Shown: one piece after another, positions 22,344 to 35,598 of the stretch
Position numbering within the stretch: the stretch's first letter is position 1
Layout: each line of letters opens with the position of its first letter
NCBI RefSeq assembly: GCF_012489685.1
Contig: NC_080046.1
Coordinates: forward strand, 47,393,176 to 47,457,175
Source of the DNA: Lotus japonicus
Taxonomy: Eukaryota; Streptophyta; Magnoliopsida; Fabales; Fabaceae
Reading direction: 5' to 3'
Length of the DNA: 64,000 bases
Made by a program: the position numbers and the translations under genes
Notes under the pieces: generated by a model
The model's database searches: none
Told to the model about the DNA's origin: nothing
What the model saw: the letters and a program-made list of their open reading frames with translations, nothing else

Positions 22344-24533
22344 TCACCAATAATCCTTGCATGAACAATGTCCTTCCTTAAAGCAATGAAACCTGTGAGC
22401 ATCCCTAACAGTGATTTCCCTACCAGAAATCGCTGAAATAAGTTTGATGGCATTATGGCAATCACCACATATTCTCAGGTTCTTCACAACCAGTATTGGC
22501 ACCCCTTCTTTGGTGGAGATCAGGCCAAATGCAACAGCCAACTTCTCACTGTGATACAATAATCTTCTTTCTTTCTCTTCTGCTGCTACATCTTCATCTT
22601 TCCCCAATGCCCATCTTATATCTGGTACATACCCTGCTTGCTTCATTTTCCTTAACATCTCCCCCATGTACTCGTGAATCTCTTTTATCATCGGATGTGA
22701 GGAGTCTTCAGCCACAAAGACATGCACCTTGTTATCTATCTCAATCCAACTACAACCCGGTTTCTTCTTCACTCCTCTTTCCCTCATCAGTCTTTTCACG
22801 GTTGCAGACTCTTCCCATCTTCCAGCACTTGCATACATATTTGAAAGCATTACATATGGAACAGCATTATGAGGTTCTAGTTGGAGGAACTTATTGGCTG
22901 CTTTCACTGCTAACTCCACATTTCCGTGCTTCCTGCACGCACCAAGTAAAGCAGCCCATTCAATAGAACCAGGATCAAATGGCATTGTCTCAATTATCCT
23001 CTCAGCTTCCTCGAGTTTCCCTGCCCGACCCAAAAGATCTACCATGCATGAAAAGTGTTTTGCTTCGGGTTCAATCCCAAACTTTTCTTTCATCATATTG
23101 AAATACTTCTGACCCTCCTCCACTTTTCCAGTGTGTGCACATGCAGAAAGAACAGATATGAAGGTTATATTGTTAGGCACAATATCCTCTTGCATCATCA
23201 GTTCAAAGAGCTGGAGCGATTCACCCTCAACACCGTGCTGTGCATAGCCTGTAATCATTGAATTCAGAGATACTGTGTTATGTTCTGGCATAGTATCAAA
23301 CACCCTTCTCGCATCATGAAGATTCCCACATTTAGAGTACATTGCAACAAGAGCATTGTTCACTGAAACGCGGTTAGAAGGGATGTCAGATTTGATTGCC
23401 AGTGCATGAACCTGTTTCCCCAACGAAGGAGATGACAAATTGGAGCATGCACTAGTCACACACGAGAAGCTACAATCATCCGGACGAAAACCAGCACGCT
23501 GCATATCCTGAAAACAAATAAGTGCATCCTCAGACAAGTCCTCATGCTGGGAAAATCCAGAAATCATGGTGTTCCAAAGAACTAAGTCCGGCTCAGAAAT
23601 TTCCTCAAACACCTTCATACAATCCAACATGCCACGAGGAGCACACTTGGAGTACATGTCAATCAACCCACTCCCAACATGTGGGTTCCAATTGAATCCA
23701 CTCTTGATCATCCTACCATGAAACTGCATTCCCCCAGCCAAATCCTCGAGGCAAGTGAACGCAGTCAACACACTGGCCATGGTGAACATATCAATCTTCA
23801 TTCCCATCCTCACCATCTCCCCGAACAACACCAGCGCCTCCTTCCCCTCCCTGCACTGCCCGCACGCCACAATCATCGCATTCCACGAAATCTCATCCCT
23901 GCAACCCTCCCCCATCTCATGAAAAACCCGCCACGCCTCTGACAAGAGCCCCCGCCCACCATAACGAGCAAGGACCGCATTGCACACTGAAGCATAACAG
24001 CTATACCCACACAACACAGCAAAACAATGAAGCTGCATAACAAGGCCAACGTCCTCACGACAAGCCTTGATCACGCCAGACAACGTGAAACCATCAAGGC
24101 ATAATCCAGCCTCTCTAGCTTCCTTAAACAACCTCACGGCCGGTCCATGCTCGCCGCGATGAGCATGAGCCGCAATGAGGGTGTTGTACGATACAATATC
24201 CGGACGGGGAATTTCATCGAACAGCTCGCGGGCAAGGTGGAGGTGAGAGTGTTTGACGCAGGCGTCGATGATGGCATTGTAGGAGAAGACATTGGGGTTG
24301 TTAGTGAGGCGGAAGGAGGTTCGGGCATTGTCGAGGGTGCCGCATTTGGAGTAGAGGAGGGTGAAGTGGTTGGAGAGGTAAGTTGAATGTGGAATGAAGG
24401 TCTTGATGTAGAGGGCGTGGAGTGATTTTCCAGTTGAAATGTCTCTTTGGGAAATGCATTGTTTGAGGAGGTTTGTGAAGGTTTGAAGTTGAAGTGAAGG
24501 GAGTGAGAGTAGTGAGCATGGGAACTGGTTCAT
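22344..24533 (-). CDS. DYW-class pentatricopeptide repeat protein
   Basis: Intronless 729-residue ORF beginning [19 protein letters not shown] and ending in SCKDYW. PLS-type repeats run from about residue 45 to 500, for example [39 protein letters not shown] and [22 protein letters not shown]+ motifs follow ([36 protein letters not shown]). The DYW domain carries the zinc-binding deaminase motifs HSEK and CGDCH and the terminal CxCxDYW. DYW proteins are cytidine deaminases that edit organelle transcripts (C to U). All these residues are present, so the protein looks active. It resembles Arabidopsis At3g49710 from memory. The N-terminus is not an obvious transit peptide, so compartment is unsure. 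Confidence 0.94.
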   Translation of the reverse strand: MNQFPCSLLSLPSLQLQTFTNLLKQCISQRDISTGKSLHALYIKTFIPHSTYLSNHFTLLYSKCGTLDNARTSFRLTNNPNVFSYNAIIDACVKHSHLHLARELFDEIPRPDIVSYNTLIAAHAHRGEHGPAVRLFKEAREAGLCLDGFTLSGVIKACREDVGLVMQLHCFAVLCGYSCYASVCNAVLARYGGRGLLSEAWRVFHEMGEGCRDEISWNAMIVACGQCREGKEALVLFGEMVRMGMKIDMFTMASVLTAFTCLEDLAGGMQFHGRMIKSGFNWNPHVGSGLIDMYSKCAPRGMLDCMKVFEEISEPDLVLWNTMISGFSQHEDLSEDALICFQDMQRAGFRPDDCSFSCVTSACSNLSSPSLGKQVHALAIKSDIPSNRVSVNNALVAMYSKCGNLHDARRVFDTMPEHNTVSLNSMITGYAQHGVEGESLQLFELMMQEDIVPNNITFISVLSACAHTGKVEEGQKYFNMMKEKFGIEPEAKHFSCMVDLLGRAGKLEEAERIIETMPFDPGSIEWAALLGACRKHGNVELAVKAANKFLQLEPHNAVPYVMLSNMYASAGRWEESATVKRLMRERGVKKKPGCSWIEIDNKVHVFVAEDSSHPMIKEIHEYMGEMLRKMKQAGYVPDIRWALGKDEDVAAEEKERRLLYHSEKLAVAFGLISTKEGVPILVVKNLRICGDCHNAIKLISAISGREITVRDAHRFHCFKEGHCSCKDYW

Positions 24534-24896
24534 CTGATGAAAACCACGACACCATGAAACCAGGATTACAAAGCTTCACCTCTCATGTCCCAGGCAAATA
24601 CGGCGGCACTGGTGAATATTACTCATAAGCCATCCAATTTGTTTGTTTCACAACAAAATTGCATGTTAAATAATTTAATTATTTTTTCCATCATTAACTT
24701 ATAATAAAAAAATTAAGGCTTAAAAATATTTTTCATCAATGTTTTTTTGAACGTTTCATCAATGTAAAATTTATAATTATTGAGATAAAATGGTTGATGC
24801 ACTGTATAAATTTCTTTGGTAATTTTTTAGTCATCTGTCGCATAATGTGATTGAATGTTAGTATAAGACCTCATACACGGGCTTCTATATACCGAG

Positions 24897-25182
24897 CAGG
24901 GGCGGATCTACCTTATGTTCAGGGGGTTCAACTGAACCCTTGAACCCCCTGAACAAAAAGAAATTGCTCTTATTTTCCTATATAATTTTTTTTGAACTCC
25001 TAAAAATTTTAAATTATACTAGTAGACTAAGTTTCCACCTATTTGCACCAAAAATCCACATATTTGTATCAATTATGACTTGTATATTTTCTGATGTATA
25101 AACATATTAAAATTATTTTTAATTATATTTTTATCGATGTGTTCATTTAAAAATTTTGAACCCCTGACCCGATCCGCGAATG
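24897..25182. mobile_element. hAT-type MITE
   Basis: 286 bp with ends CAGGGGCGGATC and GATCCGCGAATG, flanked by the 8-bp duplication ATACCGAG (24889-24896 and 25183-25190). Near the left end there is a strong internal hairpin formed by GTTCAGGGGGTTCA and its complement TGAACCCCCTGAAC. No coding capacity. Confidence 0.85.
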
Positions 25183-25190
25183 ATACCGAG

Positions 25191-26007
25191 TGCATATTTA
25201 TTAATTTCTAATTTTTTATTGGCTTTAGTTCTTAAAAAATATTGTATGGTTTTTAAATTTTATGAGATCACATGTGTTGTAAGAAACTAAAATATGGACC
25301 CTTCCAAACCATATATTTTTTCAGATACATGGATCCAAAAATCGAACCAAGAACTGCATGTCCCTTTAACTCAGACTAATACATTATTTGTTACAATTGA
25401 CTTTTTTTCATATAAAATATCATTTAATTAATGAAACATAATTTTACTTTAAAAAATCTAGTACAATTATCAGTAAAATTGGGACATACAAGCTATACAT
25501 CCATTCTCATCACAAGTAGTGTTGTTTGTCGTCACCGTGAAACTTAAAGCACATCTACTCGATATAATAATTTAAAATTATATGCTTTAGATTAATTATG
25601 GTCGAACTCTAATTCACTAAAACGTCGTTTAATCATAGTTGATACTTAGATTATATATTTCTTTTTTTGATACATCGGAAAACTTAGATTATATATTTCT
25701 TACCATTAAATTATTACTAGTAAATAACACTTTTTTTAGTTCCGAAAACAAAACTAAAATGTGTCCTTTAGTCTAATTTTAATTCGCCGCCACATTCAAC
25801 AACCCCTCGCCAATCCCACCGACACTCATATTGTCGTCATAGCCCTCTTACCACCATGATCAACCCCTCCCTCTATTCTCCCAAACCTTTTATTCCCATA
25901 TCTGACCAATCCCTACCTTTGGCCATTGCCCTTTCACCAATTTTGTTCTTACTCGCCCTCACCAACAACGCCTTTAACTCTCTCTAGTCCTTTGTTCTCA
26001 TGCCTCA
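25191..26007. other. AT-rich intergenic stretch
   Basis: No gene or clear repeat boundary. The last 250 bases are C-rich (cac/ccc) and continue past the solo LTR at 27568 in a GA/CA-rich stretch. Confidence 0.4.
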
Positions 26008-26012
26008 CCATC

Positions 26013-27562
26013 TGATAAGTGCTCATTTTACGTATATTTGAATATCATTTTAAGAACTTATTTGACTTGTATGCTTGCATTTTTTATCATTTTATCCCCA
26101 AAGTAATTGATTTAGTAAGTACTTAGTTTTAACTTAGAAATAATATAAATATTATAGATTTCATGAGCTTAACTTGGACTTTTGATGCAGGGAAAATATT
26201 CATGAAGAATCCAAGTTTAAAGTGAAAAATTGATTTTTTAGAGTTGCAGAGCGCTGAGCACCCAAGTAGCTGAAGAAACCCAATGCTGAAGGAAGCAGGG
26301 CGCCCGACGGCCTCTGATGAGCGCCCAGCACCCTGTGGCCGCCTCAAACACATATAAGAGGTCAGAAATCAGATTTTTGAAGTATCTCTCCCATTCTCTT
26401 CGATTTTCTCCCAATTTTGGCACCATAACAGAGCAAGGGAGCTGGGCTTCATGGAGGAGGGGTCCTTGGGCTAGGATTGGATGGATTGGAGCTTCAAGAT
26501 GGTGATGGCAGCCATGGGAGGACGGTGACAACCTCCAGAAAGCCTTGGAAAGCTTGGGAAAGCTTCCATGGTCGTGGTTACGTCGTTTCCTCTTGGGTTT
26601 CGGTTCTTTCTTCTCTTTCCCTTGTAGTTTTTGTTTTCTATTTATGTATTTAGATCGTATAACCTGACTCTTTAATTGTTCTATGTTTGTTCATTGATGT
26701 AAGTGGAAATCTTTCATGTATGGTGTTTCTCTTTGTACTTCATGTTTCTAACCAATCAATTGATAATCAAAAGAGCTGCACTAGTTTATAAATAGATCGA
26801 GAGATTGATATGAGTTGGTGTATGCTTAGATCAATGAAAGTAGACACCTATGTCTTAGGTTCTTGCTTTCTTCTCTTCAGGTATTGATTGTTTGTGTTAG
26901 ATTTCTATGGACTAGCATGAGATCGGGAGATAATTGTGGGTCCGGTTCAAGAGAGAAACCACTCAGTGAACTAGTTGTCCTAGAATAAGAATATCTTGGG
27001 TAGGAGCAATAGTGGATTTCCATGTGACAGGTGGAGTTCTGAGTTCTAACAGGAGTTTCCGGAGTGACAACGGAGACTTGCAAGCCTATGGTACCTTATC
27101 TTAGGATGAATTGGTCATTGAGAATGTCTTTGAGAGAGAACTTAAGCTATATTATTCCTTTTGGGTTTTCTAGATGGTAAGGGATTACGTCTAGGAATTC
27201 TAACTGATAGATTCACCTAGGCTAGGGATAATTAGGTGGATAACTCTCGACATCATAAGTGAAATGAACCATTACAAAAATGTTTGACTTGAAAGCAATT
27301 AGAGGATTAGGTGAAAATACATTCTAAATATGTTTTCTTCTTTGTTACCTCAGTAAATCTTCTTTTACTGTTTTCTTTTATATTCAAAAACCACAAAAAC
27401 AATTTATCTAACATCTTTGTATCCGCTCAGATCAATGTTTAGCTGGTGGAACTACTGTTCACACAATCCCTGAGGACGATAAACTCGTATCTGCTTTACT
27501 ATGATTGAATCATAAAGGTTTAGCCAAAAGCAGTACAAACAATGAGGAAAAAACCTTTATCA
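26013..27562 (+). mobile_element. Solo LTR of an LTR retrotransposon
   Basis: 1550 bp with perfect short inverted ends TGATAA...TTATCA (TG...CA), flanked by the 5-bp duplication CCATC (26008-26012 and 27563-27567). A CATATAAGAGG TATA-like box near 26350 suggests plus orientation. The 3' part contains the 'CAATCCCTGAGGACGATA' phrase that I associate with plant LTRs. There is no internal region, so unequal recombination between two LTRs has removed the body. The superfamily is not certain; Ty3/gypsy is likely. Confidence 0.85.
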
Positions 27563-28145
27563 CCATCTTCTCTAGTAATAGTGGCAATGACAACAACGAC
27601 AATAATAGTGGTGGAGAGGCCAAACAATGGTGGTGACGACAGTTGATTAAATATTATCAAGTAGCTCATACGACATAAATTTACCCGGCTTATCCAACCT
27701 CCGTAGGCTTAATCAAATAATCATCATTTTAATAATTAAGAGTAAATTAATAGATAAACCTATATAACTTCTAATATAATGCACAAGTTTATGCTATATG
27801 GTCTAATATCACATATCATTTTAGCCTTTAGTGTCCCAAATTATTCTTTGCTTAGATAAGGAAAATACAATAACTACTTGTTCCTTAGTAACTCAATAAT
27901 CAGATTTATTCATATATTATTTCATTTATTTGTATGTGCCACTGCCAAGGTGCGCTTAAAAAGCTCAACCTTACACAAAATTTAAACACAATACAAGTAT
28001 CTACACTTTCTCCTTCTTTATTCATATATCACCCAATTCTTATTATCTTTTGGGTGTATAATATATTAAAGTACTAATTAGAACATTATAGTTAAATTAA
28101 AAATGTAAAATGTACAATAATTTTTTTTAAAGGTCTTACACTATT

Positions 28146-28226
28146 GAGTGCATATTCCTCTCTCTACTAAATCTCTATTAAATAAATTTGAGTGCATATT
28201 CCTCTCTCTCTACTAAATTTAAATCT
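28146..28226. repeat. Short direct repeat in CWC22 upstream region
   Basis: GAGTGCATATTCCTCTCTCT occurs twice, about 45 bases apart, roughly 220-290 bases before the CWC22 ATG. It may lie in the promoter or leader. The rest of 27568-28438 is AT-rich promoter-side DNA without ORFs. Confidence 0.7.
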
Positions 28227-28438
28227 CAAAATTTCCCGAGCTCGACCCAAAATCCCTATTCTGCTTCCCCCAAACTCCACCCATTCCTCCTCTCTTCACC
28301 ATCTACACCGCCCTACTATCAATTCCGCCGCCGTTCCTCTCCACTATCTTTGCCACTTCAGCCGCCATATCTCTTCGCGTCTCTCTGTTCTTACGCTCTT
28401 CCAATTCAATCGAATTAGGGTTTTGTCTTCGAATCGCC

Positions 28439-31400
28439 ATGGCGCCCACCAGGGAATCCAGTGAAGAGAGAGATAGCAGGCACAAAAGGAAGAGTTCCAG
28501 TCACCGCCACCGCAGGGATTACAGTGACGGCAGTGAATCTGAAGAAGGGAAAAGGAAGAGAAGTAAACACAGGGAGCAATCTGAGAGTTCCGAGGAGGAG
28601 GGTCAGATTCACGATCGACGCGGACGGAGAGAACCACAAGAAGAACAAGACGGGCGTAGGGAGTCTCGTAGTAGAAGGTACGACGAGGATGACTGCAAGC
28701 GGGGTCGCCAGAGAGAGGACGAGGAGGAGGAGGACCGTCGCAGAGGGAAGGATCGGCGGGATAGGGTTAAGAATGACAGTGGGGGAGAGAGGGAGAAGGT
28801 TGAGAAAGAAGAGGGTGAGAGAGTTCGTATAACTCATGATCGACGAGGAGGACGGAGAGAAGCAGAGGAAGATGGGCGCAGGGAAGCTAGGAGAAGGTAT
28901 GATGAGGAGGATGAGAAGCGTACCCGAAGGCGGGGAGAGGAGGAGGACCGGCGTAGGGGCAAGGATCGCCGGGGACGTCGCGGTGATTCGGAAGAGGAAG
29001 AGGATAGTAGGAAGAGGGACTCTAGGGTTAATAACAATATTGATAGTGGGAGAGATAGGCAGAGGGGTGGTAGGGAAGATCGGAAGGATGGGCATGGGAA
29101 AACGGCGATGAATCCGGAAGGTGATGTGAATGGGGCTGCTTCGAACTTGGGCAAGAGTGGGGGTGTTTACATTCCTCCTTTTAAGCTGGCTAGGATGATG
29201 AAGGAGGTTGAGGATAAGAGTAGTCCTGAGTATCAGAGGCTAACTTGGGATGCTTTGCGAAAGAGCATTAATGGGTTGGTCAACAAGGTTAATGCTACTA
29301 ACATCAAGAACATCATTCCGGAGCTGCTATCTGAGAATTTGATCAGGGGAAGGGGACTCTTCTGCCGGTCGTGTATGAAGTCTCAGATGGCGTCACCCGG
29401 GTTTACTGATGTCTTTGCTGCATTGGTTGCTGTAGTGAATACTAAGTTTCCTGAGGTGGGGGAGCTTTTGCTCAAAAGGCTTGTCTTGCAGCTCAAGAGA
29501 GCTTATAAAAGGAATGACAAGGTATTTGATGTGATGTGATGTGATTTGTTCCTTTTTTCTTGGATCAATTAATGTTATTCCTGCTTCTAACTGTGTTTTT
29601 TTAATTCGTTTGTAGCCTCAATTGCTAGCTGCTGTTAAGTTTGTAGCACATCTAGTGAATCAGCAAGTGGCTCATGAGATCATTGCTCTAGAGTTGCTCA
29701 CGGTTTTGCTCGAGAAGCCTACCGATGACAGTGTTGAAGTAGCTGTTGGTTTTGTCACGGAATGTGGTTCAATACTGCAGGAGCTCTCACCTAAAGGCCT
29801 TCATGGTGAGTATTCCCTTGAACTATATGGTAGTAGTGTGCATAGGTTGTTTTTTATTTGTAAATATGATCACTTCTTGTTACATTATGAATATGGTATT
29901 CACTGCTTTATGAAAGCATAGTAAAGCTAGGTAAATGATTTGATTGCACATTACCTCCTTCTCTGTTAGAGAGGGGAAGATCGGAATCGAGTGTTAAATG
30001 GTTCCAGGTGTATGAAATTGTATTAGTGTTTGAGAGGGGATTAGTTTCAAAGAAACAAGGTAGATCAGAGTTCAGAGATGAGTTAAAGACATGTTTGAAG
30101 ATATTTGGTTTGTCAGAAAAAAGAATGAAATTTAATCTGTTTGGGTGCATGAGCCCCTTATTGACAGGGTCTGGGTGTGTGGCATGTAACTCTTATTTAA
30201 AAAGTATTGAACTTTTATGTTTATAATTTATGACTAAAAAGTAAAAACTCCATGTGAACTTCTGTTATTTATTTTGTAATTTGATATTGAGAAGTAAGTT
30301 TATCTATAAGTTATACTGCCCAAACATAAACCATTGTGTATGTGGTCTGATATGTTCAGGGTCTGGTATTTTGTTTTTATACTTTTATTCTCTTCTGTTA
30401 ATGTTTTCTTATTCTTTTTTAGGGAGGATCTCTTATCCTCCAATTTCTCTATATAATCTTCTATTTTAATGTATTTCTTCTCGTCTAAAAATTATGTATC
30501 TAATTATTACTCCACCTAAGTAAGTGTATCCACTCACTCTGCTGGTTTGTACATTTTATTCCCTGCATGCGTGCAGAACTATGCCAGTGTGTTACACTTA
30601 AGTACATTTGCAGATAATATTTGAGATAACTTTCAGTCTTGGATATTTTTGTTTAATAGTTAGAACTTTGCAGGTATCTTTGAGCGTTTTCGTGGAATTC
30701 TTCATGAAGGAGAAATTGACAAACGTGTGCAGTTCTTGATTGAAGGTTTATTTGCAGTTAGAAAAGCCAAGTTTCAGGTATGATTTTCTTTTGCTGAGAA
30801 TGCCAACTCTATTGTAAAACTGTTAAATTGAATAGGTTGAAATTAAAATGCTTAATTTTTTATTGCATTTACAGGGCTATCCAGCTGTTCGGCCTGAACT
30901 AGACCTTGTGGAGCTGGAAGATCAGTTAACTCATGAAGTCTCTTTAGATGAGGCCATAGATCCAGATACTTCCCTTGGTACATTTTTTTTTGTTAAGTTT
31001 ATACTTGTATCAAATTCGATCGACTTGCAGTGATGTGTGATTCTAATTTTGATTTTTTTCATTTTAATTTTCCGCAGATATATTCAAAGTTGATCCCAAT
31101 TATATGGAGAACGAGAAGCGTTATGAAGAGTTAAAGAAAACAATACTGGGCGAGGAATCTGATGATGACGAAGGCTCTGATGCTGATGCTGATGCTGATG
31201 CTGATTCAGAGGCAGATGAAGATGATGAATCAGATGATGAGGATGAAGAAAGTATGCAAATACAAGATGAAACGGAGACAAATTTGGTCAATCTACGCAG
31301 GACAATTTATTTAACAATAATGTCCAGCGTAGATTTTGAGGAAGCTGGTCATAAGCTTCTCAAAATTCATCTAGAGCCTGGTCAAGAGGTGAGCTTGTAA

Positions 31401-32555
31401 TCTACACTGGTAGTTTCCGTTTGCCATAACTATCTGCTTGCTAAAATAAAATTTAACAACAATGTTGTGTGATTGATGGCAGATGGAATTATGCATCATG
31501 CTTTTGGAATGTTGCAGCCAAGAGAGAACTTACCTGCGGTATTATGGTCTTCTTGGACAGCGTTTCTGTGTGATCAACAAAGTACATCAAGAAAATTTTG
31601 AGAAGTGCTTTGTGCAGCAGTACTCAATGATTCATCGACTTGAAACAAATAAACTGCGAAATGTGGCAAAGTTTTTTGCTCATTTGCTTGGCACGGATGC
31701 TCTACCTTGGCATGTGTTATCGTATATTCGCTTGACTGAGGAAGACACAACTTCTTCATCTCGTATATTTATTAAGATACTCTTCCAGGTATTGTGAATT
31801 AAACTCAAAATTCTCATTTTTGTTTCTCTAGTACTTGCTTTATTATTTCAACTAGTTTGAGTTACCAGTCGTAGAAGCTTACAGCTGAGGCAAACACATT
31901 TTTTGTGGGGGGGAGAGGGGATCAAATAAATGTTAATCCAACCAAACTCTTATTTTTTGTAGTGTGTACAATGCAGTTTTCTTTTGACAAAGAATAAACT
32001 CTCTTTTTTTTTTACGTTGACAATGAAAAAATTCATGAACTTGCAATTTTCTTGTGTGCGGCCATTATTGATATTTCCACTTTATCTTTATATAAGGTGA
32101 TTTTTAATGAGAATTTATTCTAGCTTTTTTTTCCTGATATCATCTTGGGGGAGTACTAGTAATACCTGCTTACCTCTTTGTGTGGAAGATGTTGATTTCA
32201 CTTTACAATGCTGCAGGAATTATCAGAGCATCTTGGCATCAAGCTTCTTAATGAAAGGCTGAATGATCCAACAATGCAGGACTCTTTTGAATGCATATTT
32301 CCTAAAGATAACCCGAAAAACACAAGGTTCTGCATTAACTTCTTCACATCGATTGGTCTCGGTGGTCTTACTGAGAACCTCCGTGAGTATTTGAAGAATA
32401 TGCCACGCCTTATCATGCAACAACAGAAACAAGTTTCAGAATCTGAATCAGAGGATGAGTCTGGGAGTTCTGATTCATCAGACTCGGGAACAGATAGTTC
32501 TGAGTCAGAGTCAGAAAGTGATCGTGAACAACGAAGAAAACGGAGGAGAAAGTAG
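28439..32555 (+). CDS. CWC22: Pre-mRNA-splicing factor CWC22 homologue, seven exons
   Basis: Exons 28439-29521, 29616-29805, 30674-30777, 30875-30977, 31078-31388, 31483-31788 and 32217-32555 have GT-AG borders and join in frame to 811 residues. Residues 1-245 are a charged R/E/D/S-rich tail with RRGKDRR-type repeats. [11 protein letters not shown] opens the MIF4G domain (about 250-470). An acidic spacer in exon 5 includes DADADADAD. The MA3 domain spans about 560-705, and the C-terminus is Ser/Asp/Glu-rich ([18 protein letters not shown]), ending KRRRK. CWC22 is a spliceosome component that recruits eIF4A3 through MIF4G for exon-junction-complex deposition and is needed for splicing catalysis. 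The gene looks complete and ordinary. The Ser/Asp-rich ends are expected phosphorylation targets (inference). Confidence 0.95.
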
Positions 32556-33835
32556 AAAATGTTTTTAGTCTTCTGGGCTCTTTCTGGTCTGTATTCAACT
32601 GTTTTCCTAGTAAGCTGAGTGATTTTGATGTCATCATAAGAAAGATTTACACAGAACTATGTTAGTTAATGGCTTATTGTTGTAAATGTGAAGTGCATAG
32701 CTCTCGGCTTTGGTTGAATTTTGGTATTTGAGTTAGTTAATTGAAGTTCTTGATTTGCTTTGGTTGATTTTACAATGAGAAGGAAATTATCTTGAATTAA
32801 TTTGATTTTTGGATATTAGATTCCAGATGAATGTGAATGCGTTGCTCTCGGGTTCTTGATGAAAATATTTTTGAAAATACATTGCTGTGTAGTCTTTTGG
32901 TCAAGCTCAGCTGAAGAGACTGAAAAAGATCTTTATCTGATTCCTCGGGTCATAAGGTTATATCTCCTATGAGTAAAACAGAAGATTGATGATATACTAG
33001 TTGTGAAGACTTTTGAGGAACCATACTTTGAGGAAGTATTGACATGTGTCACAAATAACTAATCTTCGGATGTTGGTAGGGGATGTTATTAGAGATGTGG
33101 GAATGCACCAATATTATTTGTGCATAAGAAACCAAATTTTCAGATTTTATTTTATTTTTGTGTAGATGTCCATCTTATTTGTGCTGGAGATAATTCATCG
33201 AAATATGATCCTTAAAACTAGTTTACCTACCTTCTCCATCTCCATCTCTCATGTCGCCATTCTACCAAACTACTCCACTCCATACCCACCACTAGGTAAG
33301 GTGAACATGGATCGGGTTGAAGTCGATTCAAACAAATATGATTCAACTGGAAAAAAACAGAGTTTATCTATTCACCTGTCCACGCCCAATATTTTTTTGA
33401 CTTCAATTTGAGTCTGGTTAGATAGGCTGACCTAGCTACGTCCAATCGAAACTTTTGTTTAAGTTAGAATAAAGATGTATCATTCGATCGACGCGCTTGG
33501 TGGTAAAATCGCCACAATTTATACTTATAAATAGTCATCACTACTCTAAAATACATTTGATATCACATTTGTCCTTTATTAGTATTGACATTGAATATAA
33601 GTCACTTAATGATAATTAAGGATTTTAGTTTCGTTTTTATTACTAGGTTCAACTAAAGTTTTTTTTTTTTTTTTTGAAATGAGGTTTAACTCAAGTTAAA
33701 ACCTACAAAACCCCTTCAATTTAATAAATATGCAAACTTTAGCCCTAAACATTTATCTATGTATTCCATTGATGAAAAATACCCTCATCACGGAATTGGA
33801 CACACTAAAAAAATAGAAAAATTTCTCCTAAGACC
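32556..33835. other. 3' flank of CWC22 and intergenic DNA
   Basis: The first 150-200 bases should be 3' UTR. The remainder is AT-rich with no supported gene. A T-run sits at about 33660-33676. Confidence 0.4.
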
Positions 33836-33839
33836 TAGA

Positions 33840-34060
33840 GCATAATGGGCAACATCCTTACCACTAGGCTACAAATGACATCATTAGTAAATGTGAAAAA
33901 TTTAATATATATCTCATTTAAACTGAAGTAAAACATTTTAGTAAAAAATTTAAAAACATCCTAAGCATGATTTGAACCCAAAACATAGAGGTTCATGGAG
34001 GAGGCTCTAACATCTAAGTCAATGCCTAATTTATGCATGTAACTTTAGCACAAAACTAAA
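33840..34060 (-). repeat. tRNA-like dispersed repeat (inverted copy)
   Basis: On the minus strand this contains a GGGTTCAAATC B-box-like motif with a TTAGATGTTAGAGCC-type A-box region before it, and further on GTAGCCTAGTGGTAAGGATG. The same sequence, in plus orientation and interrupted by a MULE, lies at 35470-35598 plus 36869-36930. It is a SINE-like or tRNA-derived repeat family. Confidence 0.5.
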
Positions 34061-34145
34061 TATATATTTAAAAACAAACTGATAATGCTAAATAAATCTG
34101 ATGTGGTAGTTCTAAAAATTCCATTTTTTAGGCTCTTATACAATA

Positions 34146-35216
34146 GGGCATTAGTTTTAACACCCCCTCAATTAATCTCCCACCCTCCTTTATGCACCAA
34201 AATATCTGAAATACCCTTTAAAATTTAATTTCATTCCAAACATATCCCTTTTCCTATCTTATCACTACCATCATTTTTGTTTATCACATCACCCTTCACT
34301 TTTACTCTCATCTCATAGTTTTCTTCGTTGTCACTTTTCACGCTTAATATATGTGAAAACATTTCATACATTGTAAGTGTGAACCGATGTATGTTCGTTC
34401 TCTCTTCACCTTCTTCCTTTCGTTTTAAGTATTTCACACTCAGTGAGTGGAAAACATTTTCACATTCTTAACAGTTGGTTCCTTCACACTCTTGAGGGTG
34501 AAATTTGAAAATATTTCACACTCTTGAGTGTGAAATGAAAATATAAAAAAATCAATTTTTTTTTAAATAAAATTATTAACAGTTCAATAACTCAAACTCT
34601 TGAGTGTGAAATTTGAAAATGTTTCACACATTTGAGTGTGAAATTTAATTATTAAAAACTAAATATTTAAAATTAAAAATAAAATTCTTAACACTTGGTT
34701 CTTTCACACTCTTGAGTGTGAAATTTGAAAAGATTTCACACCCTTGAGTGTGAAATGTGTGAAATAAAAATTATAAAAAAACAAAAAAAAATTAAAAAAT
34801 TATTAACAGTTCAATAACTCACACTCTTGAGTGTGAAATTTGAAAATGTTTCACACACTTGAGTGTGAAATCTAATTCTAAAGAAACGAAAAAATTAAAA
34901 TTGAAAATAAAGTCCATTCACACTAATGATATTGAGTGCGAAACTGAATTGTGTTTCACACCCTTGAGTGTGAAACACAATTGTGCGAATTGAGTATCTT
35001 TATTCTCTCTTCATTTTCTTCCTTTCGTTTTAAGCGTTTCACACTTAGTAAGTGTGAAATATTTTCACACACATTGAGTGTGAAAATGTTTCACACTCAA
35101 TATGTGTGAAAATACTATCACACTTTGACTATCTCTTTATAAGAGAGGGTATTAAGGGAATTTAGAAAATAAAAGAGGGTGTGGGATTAATAAGGGGGGT
35201 GTTAAAACTAATTCCC
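34146..35216. mobile_element. MULE with internal palindrome array (copy 1)
   Basis: The ends are GGGCATTAGTTTTAACACCC and the complement of AGGGAATTAGTTTTAACACC, flanked by the 9-bp duplication TATACAATA (34137-34145 and 35217-35225), so it belongs to the Mutator superfamily. The interior from about 34430 to 35110 is an array of about a dozen copies of a palindrome with arms TTTCACACTC and GAGTGTGAAA around a 2-base centre, some with changed arms, separated by AT-rich spacers. No transposase. Confidence 0.87.
34490..35115. repeat. Palindrome array in MULE copy 1
   Basis: Copies occur near 34495, 34524, 34593, 34620, 34703, 34730, 34815, 34848, 34950, 35034, 35060 and 35088, often in pairs about 27-33 bases apart. 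Each can fold into a 9-10 bp stem. The pairs plus spacer themselves recur with a period near 110-220 bases. Confidence 0.85.
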
Positions 35217-35434
35217 TATACAATATACAAATTTGAAACAAAATAAAATATAAAATGTAAAAAAAAAAAATTACAAAACTTGAAACTGTAAAAAAAGTTA
35301 AATCTTGCAAACTTATTAGAGTTCATATATTGAATTTTTTTTTCTAAGTACTAATGAGTATATATACTAAAAGAACATAATAATAATTTTTAATGATTTA
35401 AATGGGGTTGAATTCTCGTTTTTTTGTTTTTTTA

Positions 35435-35463
35435 CACACACATATATATATATATATATATAT
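35435..35463. repeat. AC/AT microsatellite
   Basis: ACACACAC followed by a (TA)n run. Confidence 0.85.
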
Positions 35464-35598
35464 TTATTGTTGTGCAATGGTAAGCACTTTGTGTATGATC
35501 CTCCATGAAGGATGTTCGAATCAAGATTATGATGTTTTTACAATTTTTTGGCCATTTAAATGAGATATATATTAAATTTTGCACATTAACTAATGATG

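Noticed and set aside
28415..29154. Long minus-strand open frames opposite CWC22 exon 1
   Set aside because: They are shadows of the purine-rich Arg/Glu-coding exon; the plus strand clearly encodes CWC22.
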